A stretch of DNA of 8,365 nt, taken from Natronohydrobacter sp. (GTDB lineage Bacteria > Pseudomonadota > Alphaproteobacteria > Rhodobacterales > Rhodobacteraceae). Positions 6,899-8,365 of the stretch are shown piece by piece (the stretch's first letter is position 1; the number at the start of each line of letters is the position of its first letter). The position numbers and the translations under genes are program-made. The notes beneath the pieces are model-generated. The model worked only from the letters and a program-made list of their open reading frames with translations. It ran no database searches and was not told the origin of the DNA. The stretch lies in contig SKGU01000018.1 of the NCBI GenBank assembly GCA_007117255.1, forward strand, positions 1 through 8,365, in the 5' to 3' direction.

Positions 6899-7280
6899 AG
6901 GGGCAGCTATGCGGGACCTTTCTGCCGGTCGCGCTATCCACGCAAAACCCTTCGCGGTTGCAGCATGACCGACGTGCTGGGCGGTATGCCGACTGACGGC
7001 GGCGCGGCAATGCATTCGCAGCAAATGGCTGATGCGGCCACTCGCCTCCGCGCCCGCCCCCGAGCAGCCGCAGTCGGTAAAGAGCGATTCTGCAAAAAGT
7101 CGTGCGCAATGGCTGGGCCATCGACATGCCGAGCCATCTGCGGACGGCTCCAAGGGAGAGCGGTCTATGACGGCTTCGTCTAGACTACCAATACAGGGGC
7201 GACTTAAACCGATTGTGCTTGCATCAATTCACTGGTCAATCATTCCAAAACTCAGGTATCAAGAAGGAATGAAACGTGCC
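6899..7280. other. Gene-poor gap with candidate nested stem structure
   Basis: No convincing gene lies in these 382 bp. The first part, to about 7165, is GC-rich; the last 110 bp are more AT-rich and probably hold the regulator's promoter. Nested complementary segments can be found by eye: CCGACTG at 6989-6995 with CAGTCGG at 7071-7077, inside that GGCGCGG at 7001-7007 with CCGCGCC at 7048-7054, and inside that CAGC at 7019-7022 with GCTG at 7028-7031. This would fold about 6987-7079 into one elongated hairpin. It may be a structured 3' UTR, a small RNA, a repeat, or chance in GC-rich sequence. Short frames on both strands show no family motif. Confidence 0.35.
7240..7272 (+). promoter_or_regulatory. 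Inverted repeat enclosing the regulator's ribosome site
   Basis: TCATTCC at 7240-7246 pairs with GGAATGA at 7266-7272, a 7-bp stem around a 19-nt loop. The right arm includes the GGA of the only nearby ribosome site and the upstream ATG at 7269. In RNA it could mask initiation; as DNA it could be an operator for the regulator's own control. Neither role is shown. Confidence 0.3.
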
Positions 7281-8141
7281 ATGTCCGGTTCCTATTTCGC
7301 CCGCATAAGGGACTCATTGCAATCTTTGCACCCGAGCGAACGGCGGCTGGCCGACACAATTCTGTCCTTCCCTGGCGAAATTGCCAGCTATTCGGCCACC
7401 GAGCTTGCGCAGCTTGCCAACGTTTCGAATGCCACCGTCACACGGTTCGTGCGCCGGCTTGGGTATGAGAATTTCGATCAGGCACGGCAGGCAGCGCGCG
7501 CGACCCAGCAGACCGGCGCCGCTGTTTTTCGGGTTTCTGCCAGCGAAAAAGGACCCGAAGCAGCGCTGATGGCGCAGATCGCGCAAGGCCGCCAGAATGT
7601 CGAGAGCAGTTTCGCCGCCATCTCGCTGGCTGAGATCGACAATTTGGGCGATGCGGTGCTGCAAGCCGGACGGGTCTGGATTATCGGGTTTCGCACGGCG
7701 CAGGCATTCGCCTTCTATCTGGGGGCGCAGGTCGGGCAGATCGTGCCGAATGTGACGGTCTTGCCGATCGCAGGTCAGACTTTGGCAGAAAGCATTGGCA
7801 GCATTGCGGCAGGAGATGTCGTGATTGTCTTCGCCCTTCGACGCACAGTGCGACTATTGCCAGCGCTCTGTCGCGAGCTGCGCCAAACCCCTGCGCGCGC
7901 GGCGCTGATCAGTGATGTAACACCCGAGCAAGGGACCGATCTGTCGCGATTTGAGGCGGAACTGATGCCGCAATGGCGGCTACGCGTCCAGACCACTGCA
8001 CCCGGCCCGTTGTTCAACCATGCCGCCGTCCTGACCCTGTGCCACGTCCTTGCCACCCGCATCCTGGAGCGTTCGGGGCAGTCCGGGCGCAAGCGCCTTC
8101 TGGCAATCGAAGCGCTGCATGATTCGCTGGATGAATTCTAG
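7281..8141 (+). CDS. MurR/RpiR family transcriptional regulator (HTH_6 plus SIS)
   Basis: A 286-aa DNA-binding regulator of normal family length. Residues 1-75 form the RpiR-type N-terminal domain, with the helix-turn-helix at about 38-60 (ATELAQLANVSNATVTRFVR) followed by LGYENFDQAR. A SIS-like effector domain spans about 128-262. Its usual phosphosugar loops are changed: the GxGxS-type turn reads IGFRTA (135-140) and the S-x-S-G-x-T loop reads FALRRT (184-189), so the ligand may not be a sugar phosphate. The ATG at 7281 has AAGGA 12 nt upstream; the ATG at 7269 is too close to that site. The frame is open further back, with an ATG at 7167 behind GGGAGAG, but codons 7167-7280 include AGA, CTA, ATA, AGG and GGA, unlike the gene body, so I treat them as leader. 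It probably controls the gene starting at 8334. Confidence 0.9.
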   Translation: MSGSYFARIRDSLQSLHPSERRLADTILSFPGEIASYSATELAQLANVSNATVTRFVRRLGYENFDQARQAARATQQTGAAVFRVSASEKGPEAALMAQIAQGRQNVESSFAAISLAEIDNLGDAVLQAGRVWIIGFRTAQAFAFYLGAQVGQIVPNVTVLPIAGQTLAESIGSIAAGDVVIVFALRRTVRLLPALCRELRQTPARAALISDVTPEQGTDLSRFEAELMPQWRLRVQTTAPGPLFNHAAVLTLCHVLATRILERSGQSGRKRLLAIEALHDSLDEF

Positions 8142-8142
8142 G

Positions 8143-8170
8143 ATCGGCGCCTTCAGGCGGCCCGATTTCT
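8143..8170 (+). terminator. Possible weak terminator after the regulator
   Basis: ATCGGCGCC (8143-8151), loop TTCA, then GGCGGCCCGAT (8156-8166) can form a 9-bp stem with two bulged bases on the right arm, followed by TTCT. The T-run is short, so termination may be partial and some transcription could reach the next gene. Confidence 0.4.
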
Positions 8171-8215
8171 AAGCAATTACTGCCTCATTGCACAAATAAG
8201 CACCTGACATCGGTC

Positions 8216-8253
8216 TTGCGGCCGCAAAAAAGTGTTGTGAAAATATTTTTTCA
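8216..8253. promoter_or_regulatory. Two adjacent dyads in front of the next gene, candidate operator region
   Basis: TTGCGGCCGCAA (8216-8227) is a perfect 12-bp palindrome. TGAAAA-TATT-TTTTCA (8238-8253) is a second dyad, centred 24 bp further on. The second fits a TGAAA-N6-TTTCA pattern, close in form to GGAA-N6-TTCC sites described for the RpiR-type regulator IolR. An ATGACA hexamer at 8253-8258, one mismatch from TTGACA, abuts it, but the -10 region beyond (TACTAC, 8275-8280) is poor. The site is therefore a good candidate target of the RpiR regulator encoded just upstream; no binding evidence exists. Confidence 0.4.
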
Positions 8254-8333
8254 TGACATCATCCAAGGAAAAAATACTACCGTGTACTTGCCCATTTCCG
8301 GCTGTCCGACACACCAACTCCAGAGGTATCAAG

Positions 8334-8365
8334 ATGTCCTTCAATCTCCGTCTCTCCGCATTGGC
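8334..8365 (+). CDS. Start of an unidentified gene, probably exported protein (partial)
   Basis: Only the first ten codons are present: MSFNLRLSAL. A ribosome site, AGAGG at 8322-8326, lies 7 nt before the ATG. A short polar start with one Arg followed by small hydrophobic residues fits the beginning of a signal peptide. Placed downstream of an RpiR regulator and a dyad-rich promoter region, it is likely the first gene of the regulated operon, perhaps a periplasmic solute-binding protein of an ABC or TRAP uptake system. That identity is inference from context alone. Confidence 0.6.
   Translation, partial: MSFNLRLSAL

Noticed and set aside
6677..7153. Minus-strand frame of 158 codons bridging the channel gene and the gap
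   Set aside because: Half of it is antisense to the channel gene and the rest has no motif; I could not support a decayed gene or transposon either.
6965..7183. Small plus-strand frame of 72 codons in the gap
   Set aside because: No ribosome site, Cys/Arg-rich shadow-like composition, no recognised family.
7032..7280. Longest possible start of the RpiR regulator at 7032
   Set aside because: No ribosome site, and it would add 83 residues unlike the family; 7281 matches normal length.

Overview
The window has the look of a GC-rich alphaproteobacterium of the Rhodobacteraceae/Paracoccaceae (Roseobacter) type. The grounds are GC-rich codon use, the protein families present (an AGCS symporter, a MsbA-related half exporter, a DUF3422 protein, a BON-MscS channel, a MurR/RpiR regulator) and a hyphenated palindromic repeat between convergent genes. 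The assignment is inferred from composition and family content; no rRNA or marker gene is present.

Layout. At the left (1-1974, minus strand) a universal stress protein gene is followed after 20 nt by a sodium:alanine symporter (AGCS) gene that runs off the left edge; the two look like one transcription unit. A 289-bp divergent intergenic region with a strikingly AT-rich, helically phased block separates it from a plus-strand ABC exporter half-transporter (2264-4051). The exporter converges on a minus-strand DUF3422 membrane protein (4129-5412) across a 77-bp gap holding two related palindromes. DUF3422 is divergent from a BON-domain mechanosensitive channel (5582-6898, plus). A 382-bp gene-poor gap with possible secondary structure follows. 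Then come a MurR/RpiR-type regulator (7281-8141, plus) and, after 192 bp containing dyads, the first ten codons of a gene with a signal-peptide-like start (8334 onward).

Function. Most of the window is envelope biology: amino-acid uptake with a possible USP partner, an ATP-driven exporter, a coiled-coil inner-membrane protein, and a small-conductance mechanosensitive channel with a periplasmic lipid-binding-type domain. The right end begins a separate module: an RpiR regulator upstream of a probably exported protein, the usual arrangement for a locally regulated uptake system. I see no CRISPR array, tRNA, rRNA, transposase, prophage or defence gene. I do not see clear evidence of a previously undescribed system. 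The better leads are the USP-AGCS pairing, the DUF3422/BON-MscS divergent pair, the regulator with a non-canonical SIS pocket and the dyads in front of its neighbour, and the structured, unexplained 6899-7280 gap.
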